DNA from: Clostridiaceae bacterium
GTDB taxonomy: Bacteria > Bacillota > Clostridia > Saccharofermentanales > DTU023
DNA length: 35,244 bases
Assembly (NCBI GenBank): GCA_012521015.1
Contig: JAAYNE010000106.1
Coordinates: forward strand, 1-35,244
Reading direction: 5' to 3'
This document shows, in pieces, positions 1 to 7,547 of this stretch (positions are counted from its first letter, which is position 1; every line of letters begins with the position of its first letter). The notes beneath the pieces are model-generated. The model was not told the origin of the DNA. It was given only the letters and a program-made list of their open reading frames with translations, and made no database searches. A program made the translations under genes and the position numbers.

Positions 1-145
1 ATTTTCTTTTGCGTTTAACGCTTGGCTTTTCATAGTGTTCGCGTTTACGAACTTCAGCGAGAACACCAGATCTTGCACAAGAGCGTTTGAAACGTCTCAG
101 AGCACTGTCTAGGGATTCGTTCTCTTTAACCCTAATTTCTGTCAT
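1..145 (-). CDS. rpsU: 30S ribosomal protein S21 (partial, 3' end outside window)
   Basis: Small-subunit ribosomal protein S21, which sits near the 3' end of 16S rRNA and helps mRNA selection. The translation begins [20 protein letters not shown] and continues with the family hallmark [20 protein letters not shown] and a basic KRKRK tail, a near-perfect S21 signature. The gene runs off the left edge after about 48 codons of a usual 56-60. An AGGGGAG Shine-Dalgarno lies about 9 bases before the ATG. A possible -10 (TATACT, minus strand, about 184-189) lies upstream, but its -35 is weak. Its role and identity are secure; only the last few residues are missing. Confidence 0.95.
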   Translation of the reverse strand, partial: MTEIRVKENESLDSALRRFKRSCARSGVLAEVRKREHYEKPSVKRKRK

Positions 146-369
146 TAAACTTTCTCACTCCCCTCGCAGCGGTTTAAAATTAAGTATAGTCGGTACTTTT
201 AGCAAGTCCATATCTATTACTTTTGTTTTTGAGTTTATTTATATTTCGTAAGTATTTGTCTTTGACATTTGCTTTTTTAGACCGAAACCCAAAAACGTAC
301 TAATAATAATATCAATATCTTAAAAAGTTTACAAGTGTTAGAAAAATTTTATCGAATATGAAACAATAG

Positions 370-492
370 TTATATTTGTTGTAGATATAGGACATAGACG
401 AGATGTTTATCGTTAGATACTCCTCGTACTTCATTCTTGCAAAAATTCAAACCTTGTTCATCTAGATCGAAACCACACTTAGGACAAAACAT
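370..492 (-). CDS. Truncated small zinc-ribbon protein, 40 aa, probably a remnant
   Basis: This tiny gene starts MFCPKCGFDLDEQGLNFCKN. That is the N-terminal half of the common bacterial zinc ribbon (CPxCG...FCxxCG), but the second knuckle is broken: after FCKN the expected CG is absent and the sequence becomes unrelated before a stop. A strong Shine-Dalgarno (GGAGGG, about 5 bases before the ATG) shows that the start was, or is, a real initiation site. Zinc-ribbon N-termini of this type usually head membrane proteins. Here no membrane segment follows in any frame that I could see, so decay or truncation is likely. It could still be translated. No function can be assigned. Confidence 0.4.
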   Translation of the reverse strand: MFCPKCGFDLDEQGLNFCKNEVRGVSNDKHLVYVLYLQQI

Positions 493-777
493 ACACACCC
501 TCCGAATCAAAAAACTGCTGTATGATTACTTACGTTGAATGCTAAACATATTTATATGATAGAATTATATTTCTAATTTTTACCATTTTTTGGATATTAA
601 TGGAAAATGCATTGACAGCATAAACCAAGTCGCTTTAATTGCAAACTGCAGGATTATCATTATTTAACCGATTTTAGCTTACCGGCTTTATAGCTAATAC
701 TAAATCGTTTTTGTTGAAATGTTTTAGAGAATGGAATTGTTTTTTAGTGAGATTTTCACACTGTAAAATCCCATATC
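493..777. other. AT-rich non-coding stretch
   Basis: No convincing gene is visible between the small zinc-ribbon gene and the end of the zinc-ribbon membrane protein at 778. One 75-codon frame (674-901, minus) runs into the 3' part of that gene. It has no Shine-Dalgarno and no family resemblance, so I treat it as a chance frame. TATAAT-like minus-strand matches near 560-570 could serve the small gene, but no good -35 accompanies them. Confidence 0.5.
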
Positions 778-1461
778 TCATAGATGTAGTCGCTTCTTTA
801 ATTCGTGGACAATTAAACGATAACGGAATATTACCAGTAAAATCAACATAATCGAGCTTAGGACTATAGATATAATTGATGGCCACAGAACATCGACCCA
901 ACCGAAGATAATAAACAGCAACGGTATAAGACCTACAATTGCTACAGCACCGAGATAGAGTACATAGTCACCAAATTCTTTTTGAATAAAGCCGATCGCA
1001 ATCATAATTGCAAATAAAGCAACACAGGCAAGAAGCGGAATTGCATAGGTGATCGACCAACCGCTCCAGGTTGAAAGTTTGTCTAATAAGAGTAACAAAA
1101 GCGATATTATATTCAGTTGATAGAGAACACTTTTTGCGACATTTCGTCTTTTTCTGACTAATGCCAAGACAAGTAGCCATAAACTCAATAAAGCGAAAAA
1201 GATATACCGTGGCAACAGACCACTCTCCGGAAATTTCAGATATATAAACAACATTATTCCATAAACAACTACAGAAATCACTGTCAATACAGTTAACAAA
1301 GTATATTGTTTGAAACGCAAAGGTACAATCGGAAACGGATCAAAAGAGCTGTCATTTTTTGCTGATTTTATTTCTGTCAAGTCAACTGTCGGTTGTTTGC
1401 ATAAGGGACATGTTTGAGTTGAACCTTTTATATTTACTTTGCAAGCATTGCAAAATTTCAT
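778..1461 (-). CDS. Zinc-ribbon plus six-helix membrane protein (DUF6320-like)
   Basis: A 227-residue protein. An N-terminal zinc ribbon, CNAC at residues 4-7 and CPLC about 15 residues on, is followed by a short linker and about six hydrophobic segments filling residues 45-215, then a basic cytoplasmic tail (HELKKRLHL). This architecture matches the DUF6320 family as I recall it; the function of that family is unknown. I chose the ATG at 1461 because it overlaps the stop of the upstream gene as ATGA and has an AGGAG eight bases before it. The ATG 18 bases earlier lacks a Shine-Dalgarno. Translational coupling to the condensation-fold gene and the alpha/beta hydrolase suggests that the three products act together, plausibly on a lipid or envelope substrate at the membrane. 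Confidence 0.75.
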   Translation of the reverse strand: MKFCNACKVNIKGSTQTCPLCKQPTVDLTEIKSAKNDSSFDPFPIVPLRFKQYTLLTVLTVISVVVYGIMLFIYLKFPESGLLPRYIFFALLSLWLLVLALVRKRRNVAKSVLYQLNIISLLLLLLDKLSTWSGWSITYAIPLLACVALFAIMIAIGFIQKEFGDYVLYLGAVAIVGLIPLLFIIFGWVDVLWPSIISIVLSSIMLILLVIFRYRLIVHELKKRLHL

Positions 1462-2975
1462 GGCTTGATCTCCTGCCATTTGGCGTCAGGAGGATTGACT
1501 TCATTTGCTCCTATAGTTATAGGTATGCCTATTTTAGTTAAACGTCTTAAAAAATTCATCTGAATTTCCGTATCCTGATAGGGTGAGCTGAAATTAATCG
1601 TTAAAATATCTTTATGAGTGATACAGATAAATTGCGGTCTGGAAGCCGCAGTATAAACATAAACTTGATCAACATACTCTTCAATGCTTTGCGGAAAACT
1701 GATTTTACCTACGTTGGATAGAGCTGCTGTAATATTCAAATTATTGATTCTGTAGGCAATACGTAATATAACATCTTTGATCGGTCTGATTATTGTACGT
1801 ATAGCAACGTTTTTTTCCAGTTTTACCAAAGAATATAGTTTATGTTCAATATTCTCAATTTCGGTCGCTGCTGAATATTGTTCTGCTACACAAGCACAAA
1901 TCTCATCTAAAGTATCCGTTTTGCCCTCTTGACCAAATGTATAGCCAATTAGAGTTGTTGCAAAAAAGTTGCGTGCTGAATGTGACGGATAATATTGGCG
2001 CAGATTGATCGGCACTGAAATCGTAATACTATACTTTTTGTTTTTGATTTTACTTTTGCCTTTATTTTTATTTTTCTTCTTGACTGTTTTATGGATTGAT
2101 TCGATAAAAACAGCAGTAAGAAATACAGACAAAGTCACATTGCGTTGTCGCGAAATTTGCAACAATTCTTTAACCGGCATTTCCGATTCAATAATTTGCA
2201 TCCGATTATCCTGTGTTCTAAACCCATATATATGATGTACTCTTTTCCATTTATGCTTTTTAGACTTATCCTGATTCACGGTTTTTTTATTTGTAATCGA
2301 CTTTTTATTCTTTTTTTTATGAAAATAACGTGCAAAACTGTCATCAAGCTGTGAGTCCGATTCATAGTACATATCTTGAAATTCTGCTGATAATTCAATC
2401 CGTCGTGACCTACTCTCCGGATAACGTAAAAGAACATAATTGCTAACCAAGAGTTGGAGGAACCAAGAAGCTCCGGTACCATCCGATAAAGCATGAAAAA
2501 CTTCTAAATGAATCCGATTGCGATAGTATAATACACGAAACAGTAACTGCTTTTTGTCATAATGAAACAATGAGCGACAAGGATAGTCCGTTTCTTCTTT
2601 TACGACAGGGTATAAATCACTATCTTCATAGTAATACCAAAAAATTCCACGACGTAAAACACTATGGTAGAGTGGAAAATGCTTATATGCTTGATCCAAT
2701 GCCATCTGCAATAATTGCGGATCAATATTATCTTTAATGGTTACTGTAAACCTAAAAACCTTGGTATCAGTCGAATTCATTACTGAAGGGAATAATTTAG
2801 ACGCATTTTCCAGGTCAATCCAACTTCTGCTTTTTCTAAATCTTTTCTTCGTCCAATAAGAAAAAAAATCAAAAAAACGCTGCTTTACATCGGCAAATAC
2901 TTTTGTTTTTGTGCGATAGCAACGTCTTCTGGGTTTATATTTTGAGTAATTAGATTTAGCTTTCCTACTATTCAT
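1458..2975 (-). CDS. Condensation-fold acyltransferase-like protein (alcohol acetyltransferase-like)
   Basis: 505 residues with the features of the CoA-dependent acyltransferase/condensation superfamily. The catalytic-type motif HALSDG (HxxxDG form) is at residues 161-166. A later SNVGKI segment with the following strands resembles the second half of PapA/alcohol acetyltransferase folds. The likely chemistry is acyl transfer to a hydroxyl or amine; the substrate is unknown. The N-terminus is very basic. Two Lys/Asn-rich stretches (about residues 220-245 and 298-312) interrupt the fold and look like low-complexity insertions. The start is supported by GAGAGGG five bases upstream, and the gene overlaps the preceding hydrolase by 8 bases and the following membrane-protein gene by 4. 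Family placement is good; the specific product name is inference. Confidence 0.7.
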   Translation of the reverse strand: MNSRKAKSNYSKYKPRRRCYRTKTKVFADVKQRFFDFFSYWTKKRFRKSRSWIDLENASKLFPSVMNSTDTKVFRFTVTIKDNIDPQLLQMALDQAYKHFPLYHSVLRRGIFWYYYEDSDLYPVVKEETDYPCRSLFHYDKKQLLFRVLYYRNRIHLEVFHALSDGTGASWFLQLLVSNYVLLRYPESRSRRIELSAEFQDMYYESDSQLDDSFARYFHKKKNKKSITNKKTVNQDKSKKHKWKRVHHIYGFRTQDNRMQIIESEMPVKELLQISRQRNVTLSVFLTAVFIESIHKTVKKKNKNKGKSKIKNKKYSITISVPINLRQYYPSHSARNFFATTLIGYTFGQEGKTDTLDEICACVAEQYSAATEIENIEHKLYSLVKLEKNVAIRTIIRPIKDVILRIAYRINNLNITAALSNVGKISFPQSIEEYVDQVYVYTAASRPQFICITHKDILTINFSSPYQDTEIQMNFLRRLTKIGIPITIGANEVNPPDAKWQEIKP

Positions 2976-4167
2976 TGTTCCCTCTCATCAAAGCAATAAA
3001 CTCTCCCAACTTTTCCTTTTCTGCCATGCTCAGTACTCTGCTTTTATTTTCTGTTTTTTTTCTAAATAAGTTCAAAAACATCGCTAATTTTGAGTCGGCT
3101 TTTGTTGTAGCTTCGGATGCAATCTTGCTTTTTGGTCGAAATCCTGTCTCAGTTTTCGATTTCGCTTTTCGTTTAAAATTCAACTGAGTTTCCGATTTTG
3201 GTCCATTATTTGACCCACCTAATTTTTGATTTGATTTATAAGTTAAATCATAGAGAAAACGATTGATTATTTTATAACTTTCTTCAATTGCCCCTGTCAC
3301 ATCAGGAAAGGTAAAAAAGCCATGCGGAGCACCAAGAATTCTTCGCAAATAGACTTCGTTATTCGCTTTGGCTAAAGCGTATGCATATGCTTCGCCTTCA
3401 TCACGTAAAGGATCATGTTCGGTGCTAATTACCAATGTTTTTGGTTGTTGACTGAAATCATTCGCCATTAGTGGGGCGACTTCCGGATTTTTGCGATTTT
3501 CAGGATCCGGCACATATAATTCCATGTATTCCTGAACTCGCTTTGAGGTCAAACCGTAATCTTTGCCGTTAGTTCTAACTGAATCAAAAGGACTGCTTTC
3601 TTCATTGTGATCCCAATAAGTTGCAGGATAAATCAAAATTTGCTTATCTACCATCTCTTTACCACCATCACGCAAACGCAATGAAACGACTGCTGCCAGA
3701 TTCGCACCTGCCGAATCACCGATTAAAGTAAATTCGCCTGCCATTGCACTATCAAACTTTTTATGATGTTGCATTAAATATTTACAAGCGTCATAGCAAT
3801 CATTCAACCCTGCCGGAAACGGATGTTCAGGTGCCAAGCGATAATCTACTGAATAAACAATTTGGCCTGTCAGATCAGCCATGCGGGCACAGGTCGGCGT
3901 ATAGGTTTCAATGTCGCCAATAACCCAACCCCCACCATGAAAAAAGAGTAGCGCTCCGGGTTTGCGAGGTGTATTGGGTAAGAAAACCCGAATCGGGATA
4001 TTATGTTTTTCCTCGAAAGAATATATTTTGTGATCAAAAATAGTATAGCGGTAACTTACATCAGGTGTCAGGGCCTGCTGAAGATTACGAACTTTTTTAT
4101 AGTTTTTTTTCATATCTATTTTCAACCTGGAAACCAGCTTTAAAAAAAATCTCATTAACGGATTCAT
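2968..4167 (-). CDS. Alpha/beta hydrolase, hormone-sensitive-lipase family esterase
   Basis: A 399-residue serine esterase/lipase. The oxyanion motif HGGG is at residues 77-80, the nucleophile elbow GDSAG puts the serine at 152, and the catalytic Asp and His are in EHDPLRDEG (D252) and APHGF (H282). This is the complete HSL-type (family IV) set. Such enzymes hydrolyse carboxyl esters. The fold ends near residue 310. The last ~90 residues are a Lys/Ser/Thr-rich extension with no domain that I recognise, ending in a short amphipathic stretch. It is the first gene of a three-gene overlapping operon with an acyltransferase-like protein, so the pair may attach and remove acyl groups from the same substrate (inference). 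No strong Shine-Dalgarno precedes the ATG. No signal peptide is visible, so it is probably cytoplasmic. Confidence 0.85.
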   Translation of the reverse strand: MNPLMRFFLKLVSRLKIDMKKNYKKVRNLQQALTPDVSYRYTIFDHKIYSFEEKHNIPIRVFLPNTPRKPGALLFFHGGGWVIGDIETYTPTCARMADLTGQIVYSVDYRLAPEHPFPAGLNDCYDACKYLMQHHKKFDSAMAGEFTLIGDSAGANLAAVVSLRLRDGGKEMVDKQILIYPATYWDHNEESSPFDSVRTNGKDYGLTSKRVQEYMELYVPDPENRKNPEVAPLMANDFSQQPKTLVISTEHDPLRDEGEAYAYALAKANNEVYLRRILGAPHGFFTFPDVTGAIEESYKIINRFLYDLTYKSNQKLGGSNNGPKSETQLNFKRKAKSKTETGFRPKSKIASEATTKADSKLAMFLNLFRKKTENKSRVLSMAEKEKLGEFIALMRGNNE

Positions 4168-4243
4168 TATTTATCTTTATGTTTTACTACTTTCATTATG
4201 TATCTCTATTCTTGACACTTTGCCGTATCAAAATATTATTAAA

Positions 4244-4252
4244 ATTATAGCA
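4244..4252 (-). promoter_or_regulatory. Candidate extended -10 promoter for the hydrolase operon
   Basis: On the minus strand TGCTATAAT reads as a TGn-extended consensus -10, about 75 bases before the alpha/beta hydrolase ATG. The -35 region is poor, which is usual for extended -10 promoters. Confidence 0.45.
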
Positions 4253-4402
4253 TAAAAGCATTTTTGAAAATTCAAGTAAACCTTTGATTCTGTCTTAATT
4301 AAATTCTGTTATATTTGGCAAGTTGTCAGATAAACTGAAGTTCAATTTCCATTTCAGTTTGGGTTGCAGTTAAGAAAGATCCTGTTAATTTAAGCATACC
4401 AA

Positions 4403-4431
4403 TTGCAATATGACATTTTATCAAGCATAAT
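4403..4431 (+). promoter_or_regulatory. Candidate sigma-A promoter for the polysaccharide deacetylase
   Basis: TTGCAA, a 17-base spacer and CATAAT lie 45 bases before the deacetylase start. A second, farther match (TTGACA-16-TATTAT at 4212-4239) has a better -35 but is 240 bases away and overlaps the divergent operon's promoter. Confidence 0.5.
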
Positions 4432-4476
4432 ATTTTAATAGTTAAGAAAAATAAGCCTGACATAAGAGGTTTGCTC

Positions 4477-6006
4477 ATGAATTCCAAAAATAGGATCGTC
4501 GTATTTTTACCATTAATAATTCTAATACTTACTGTTGTAGTTTTGATTGTAGTTATTGAAGTTCCGAGAATTTTCAGAAAAACAAAACCCAGAGATCATT
4601 TAGCAGGTGCATTCTTAGCAAATAAAATTATAGCTATATCGGAAAAATCGTTAAAGGATAACGATTCATCTGACTCTATCAACCAAAATTCAACCAATCA
4701 GAATTCAAGCGGTAAACAAATCGAGCAACAAACTTCAGGTGATGGTTCTTCAAATATTAATCCGGAAGAGTCACAAGATCCATCTTCTGACTCAGCTTCG
4801 AGCGATCCGATAGATCAACAAGATTTAACCGAAGCAACAACTGAAGCTGAAAATATCGATTTAGATAAAATTGAAACAATGATAAAAATGTACGACTATG
4901 ATCGAGCTTTAGAATTATTAAAAAAATATCCCGACCAAAATGATCAACGCATTCCCGAGCTTACCTTAGATATTAAAAACGGAAAAAACAACACCGTGTT
5001 AAAAAATCCTCTGGAAAATACACATATTTTTTTTCATTCATTAATTTATGATACTGCAAAAGCATTTGATGATGATTACAAAGCAGCCGGTTACAATCAA
5101 TTTATGACGACCTGTCTTGAATTCGATCGCATTTTGGAACAGCTCTATGAAAGAGATTATGTATTAGTTGCAATGCATGACTTGGCAAAACTTGAAACGG
5201 ATGAAAATGGAAATCAAGTCATGGTGCCGGGCAAAATTTATTTACCTGAGAATAAAAAACTTTTGGTGCTTTCAGTTGATGACGTAAATTATTATGAATA
5301 CATGGAAGAAGACGGTTTTGCTAATAGACTAGTATTAGATCAAAACGGCAATGTAACCTGTTCAATGGTCAATGATCAAGGTATGACCATCTTGGGGGAC
5401 TATGATGTTGTACCTATATTGAATAAATTTATTGAAAATCATCCGGATTTTTCTTATCGCGGAGCAAAAGGAATCCTCGCTTTGACCGGCTATGAAGGTG
5501 CTCTTGGCTACAGAACCGATGAAAGATATAAAGATACTAATCCGAACATTGATTCCGACATTGCTGAAGCAAAAAAAGTCGCTCAAGCTTTGAGAGACAC
5601 CGGCTGGGAATTCGCCAGTCATTCTTGGGGTCATGTGGACATGAATATAATTACCTTTGAAAATTTCCAAGAAGATGCAGATCGTTGGGAGAAAAACATA
5701 TTGCCGATCATCGGTGAAACCGACATTATGATTTATCCTTTCGGCTCGCCTTTCTCTTGGTCAATAGATGATTACAACTACGACAATCAACGTTTTGCCT
5801 ATTTGAAACAAAAAGGGTTTGATTATTTTTGTACGGTAGACGGTTCTACAAACTATACAACATCCATCCGTGGTGACTTTCTGCTGCAAGGTAGAAGAAA
5901 TTTAGACGGTTATCGGATGTATTATAATCCGGAATTACTTGATGATTTGATTGATACTGACTATGTACTTGACGAAAACAGACCCTTGCCGGTGCCACCT
6001 CTTTAA
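4477..6006 (+). CDS. Membrane-anchored polysaccharide deacetylase (NodB-homology, CE4-like)
   Basis: 509 residues. A single N-terminal membrane segment (about residues 5-27) is followed by an acidic Ser/Asn/Asp-rich extracytoplasmic linker to about residue 120, then a short helical stretch and a NodB-type domain. Visible motifs are LSVDDV (about 265-270, the metal-binding TFDDG position), HSWGH (about 381-385, the HxxxH metal pair) and YPFGSP (about 420). Such enzymes remove N- or O-acetyl groups from peptidoglycan or other envelope glycans. I used the ATG at 4477 because AAGAGG sits seven bases before it; a TTG six bases earlier abuts that site. It is the only plus-strand gene in the left 33 kb and is divergent from the hydrolase operon. 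The replacement of the usual TFDDG by SVDDV is typical of divergent family members. Substrate is unknown. Confidence 0.85.
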   Translation: MNSKNRIVVFLPLIILILTVVVLIVVIEVPRIFRKTKPRDHLAGAFLANKIIAISEKSLKDNDSSDSINQNSTNQNSSGKQIEQQTSGDGSSNINPEESQDPSSDSASSDPIDQQDLTEATTEAENIDLDKIETMIKMYDYDRALELLKKYPDQNDQRIPELTLDIKNGKNNTVLKNPLENTHIFFHSLIYDTAKAFDDDYKAAGYNQFMTTCLEFDRILEQLYERDYVLVAMHDLAKLETDENGNQVMVPGKIYLPENKKLLVLSVDDVNYYEYMEEDGFANRLVLDQNGNVTCSMVNDQGMTILGDYDVVPILNKFIENHPDFSYRGAKGILALTGYEGALGYRTDERYKDTNPNIDSDIAEAKKVAQALRDTGWEFASHSWGHVDMNIITFENFQEDADRWEKNILPIIGETDIMIYPFGSPFSWSIDDYNYDNQRFAYLKQKGFDYFCTVDGSTNYTTSIRGDFLLQGRRNLDGYRMYYNPELLDDLIDTDYVLDENRPLPVPPL

Positions 6007-6055
6007 GTTTTATTTAGTGAGATAACTAAAATGCAAAATATAAAAGTAAATGAAA

Positions 6056-6076
6056 CCATTTCCAATGGACTTTTTT
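6056..6076 (+). terminator. Weak rho-independent terminator after the deacetylase
   Basis: CCATT-TCC-AATGG forms a 5-bp stem followed by AC and a run of six T. It lies 50 bases after the deacetylase stop, at the boundary with the convergent HDAC-like gene. The stem is short, so its strength is doubtful. Confidence 0.45.
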
Positions 6077-7379
6077 ACTTAGCTAGATAACGGTCATTTA
6101 CTCTATCCTGTAAATAAACATTGGTCAAGCCGGAACCGGATTTTTCATACAGTTCGTACCCCTCTTTTTGACAGTTCCGACAAGCATCGCGGGGAATGGT
6201 AATACCTTTAATTTTTGAACCTCTATCGGATCTTGAATCGATATAATTCAGCCCGGAACAATTCGAACAAACTTTGAAATTTTGAGTTTGACGTTCCATA
6301 ATACCATCCGTATCATAAAAGATATTTCTCTTTCTGCTGACTAATTTTTGATTTCCGTATTCTTTTTCAGCCAAAACGTCGCGTTGTTGCCATCTCTCAT
6401 AAACTGTAGCTGAAAGCTTCTTAATATGCTCCGTAATTCGTGGATCTTGTCGCAAACGACTCGGATCATAATCCGGTTCTTTGACACCAGAATAATCAAG
6501 TCCCGCCATTGCTAAAATAATACCGGTATTGACATAAGGCAAAGCACTTTCTATGGAATAACCGCCCTCAAGTATTGCTACATCCGGATTTAGTTTTTCA
6601 TTCAATATAGCGTAACCCTGAGCGGTAAAATTCATGTTGGTAATCGGATCGGAATAATGATTGTCCTGACCGGCTGAATTGACAATTAAATCCGGTTTGT
6701 ATTCTGCCAGGATAGGTAGGATTACATGATCTAATACATAAAGATAGCCCTGTTCGCCGGTTTTCGGCGGTAAAGGAATATTAATATTATACCCATAAGC
6801 ACCCGGTCCACCTGCCTCATCGATATAACCGGTGCCGGGATACAGAGTTCTACCGTCCTGATGAAAGGAAATAAACAAAGTATCCGGATCATTCCAATAA
6901 ATATCCTCCGTACCGTCACCGTGATGGCAATCCGTATCAATTACTGCAACTCGTAAATCTCCATATTTTGTTCGCATTGCTTCTAAGCCTACAGCCTCAA
7001 TGTTTCCGACACAAAAGCCACGATCACCGTATACCACCCGATGAGCATGATGTCCCGGTGGCCTGACTAGTGCAAAGGACTTCTCAGACCTACCGGAAAA
7101 CACTAAATCAAATGCCTCGATCGCGCCACCCATACTCACCATATGCGATTTAGAAAATCTGGTTTTGACATCAGGTACAGCAAAATGAACCCGTTGAACA
7201 TCTTTTTCTGTTGCAGGAACAGGATTGAAAAATTCAATGCCGGCAATATCCTGAATTCCTTCTTCGAATAATTGATCTTGAGTATATAGAAGTCTTTCTT
7301 CTCTTTCCGGATGGCTCGGAGATATTGCCCAATCAAAAGCCGGGAAAAAAACTAAACCCAATTTATTCTTAGCTTGCAT
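6075..7379 (-). CDS. Histone-deacetylase-fold (acetylpolyamine/acetyl-lysine) deacetylase with C-terminal zinc ribbon
   Basis: A 434-residue zinc-dependent deacylase. Residues 1-300 carry the HDAC set: PPGHHAH (H110, H111 catalytic), DTDCHHGDG (D150 and H152 as metal ligands), SAGQDNH (D239, third ligand) and EGGY (Y274, transition-state Tyr). Bacterial members act on acetylpolyamines, acetyl-lysine or similar small substrates. After a charged linker comes an extra domain with two CxxC knuckles, C371/C374 and C400/C403, which is not part of the core fold and looks like a structural zinc ribbon. The ATG has AGGAG seven bases before it. Immediately upstream is a strongly structured non-coding region, so expression may be controlled through the leader. 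A protein-acetylation or polyamine role is possible; the sequence does not decide. Confidence 0.88.
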   Translation of the reverse strand: MQAKNKLGLVFFPAFDWAISPSHPEREERLLYTQDQLFEEGIQDIAGIEFFNPVPATEKDVQRVHFAVPDVKTRFSKSHMVSMGGAIEAFDLVFSGRSEKSFALVRPPGHHAHRVVYGDRGFCVGNIEAVGLEAMRTKYGDLRVAVIDTDCHHGDGTEDIYWNDPDTLFISFHQDGRTLYPGTGYIDEAGGPGAYGYNINIPLPPKTGEQGYLYVLDHVILPILAEYKPDLIVNSAGQDNHYSDPITNMNFTAQGYAILNEKLNPDVAILEGGYSIESALPYVNTGIILAMAGLDYSGVKEPDYDPSRLRQDPRITEHIKKLSATVYERWQQRDVLAEKEYGNQKLVSRKRNIFYDTDGIMERQTQNFKVCSNCSGLNYIDSRSDRGSKIKGITIPRDACRNCQKEGYELYEKSGSGLTNVYLQDRVNDRYLAK

Positions 7380-7407
7380 AATTTACTCCTATTTTCTAGA
7401 TAATCCC

Positions 7408-7463
7408 GTGCCAAAGACGTCATTACAGCAAATCGAAATCTGCTAAACCGTGGTCTTTGACAC
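7408..7463 (-). ncRNA. Candidate structured RNA leader before the HDAC-like gene
   Basis: Read as minus-strand RNA, GUGUCAAAGAC pairs along its full length with GUCUUUGGCAC (11 bp, one U-G pair). Inside lies a second hairpin, AGCAGAU-UUCG-AUUUGCU (7 bp, one G-U pair, UUCG tetraloop), flanked by an internal loop of about 8 nt on each side. Both wobble pairs would become A-C mismatches if the plus strand were transcribed, so the minus strand is the favoured RNA. It ends 29 bases before the HDAC-like start codon. There is no T-run, so it does not look like a terminator. I do not recognise it as a known riboswitch. It could equally be a processing site or a 3' stabiliser for the upstream hydantoinase transcript. 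Confidence 0.45.
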
Positions 7464-7547
7464 ATCAGGTCCGGTTTCTCAAGATGATAATCCGTGCATA
7501 AAAAGTGAATGTCTCTTTGAGTTAATCTCTTACCTTATTTCCTGTTT

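Noticed and set aside
674-901. Minus-strand 75-codon frame overlapping the zinc-ribbon membrane protein
   Set aside because: No Shine-Dalgarno, no family resemblance, and its 5' half lies inside a well-supported gene in another frame.
4212-4239. TTGACA-16-TATTAT as the deacetylase promoter
   Set aside because: Good match to consensus, but 240 bases from the start and overlapping the divergent promoter; the match at 4403-4431 is better placed. It may still be a secondary promoter.
7453-7480. CTGATG string suggesting a hammerhead ribozyme
   Set aside because: The other conserved core positions (CUGAUGA followed by a GAAA after a stem) are absent.
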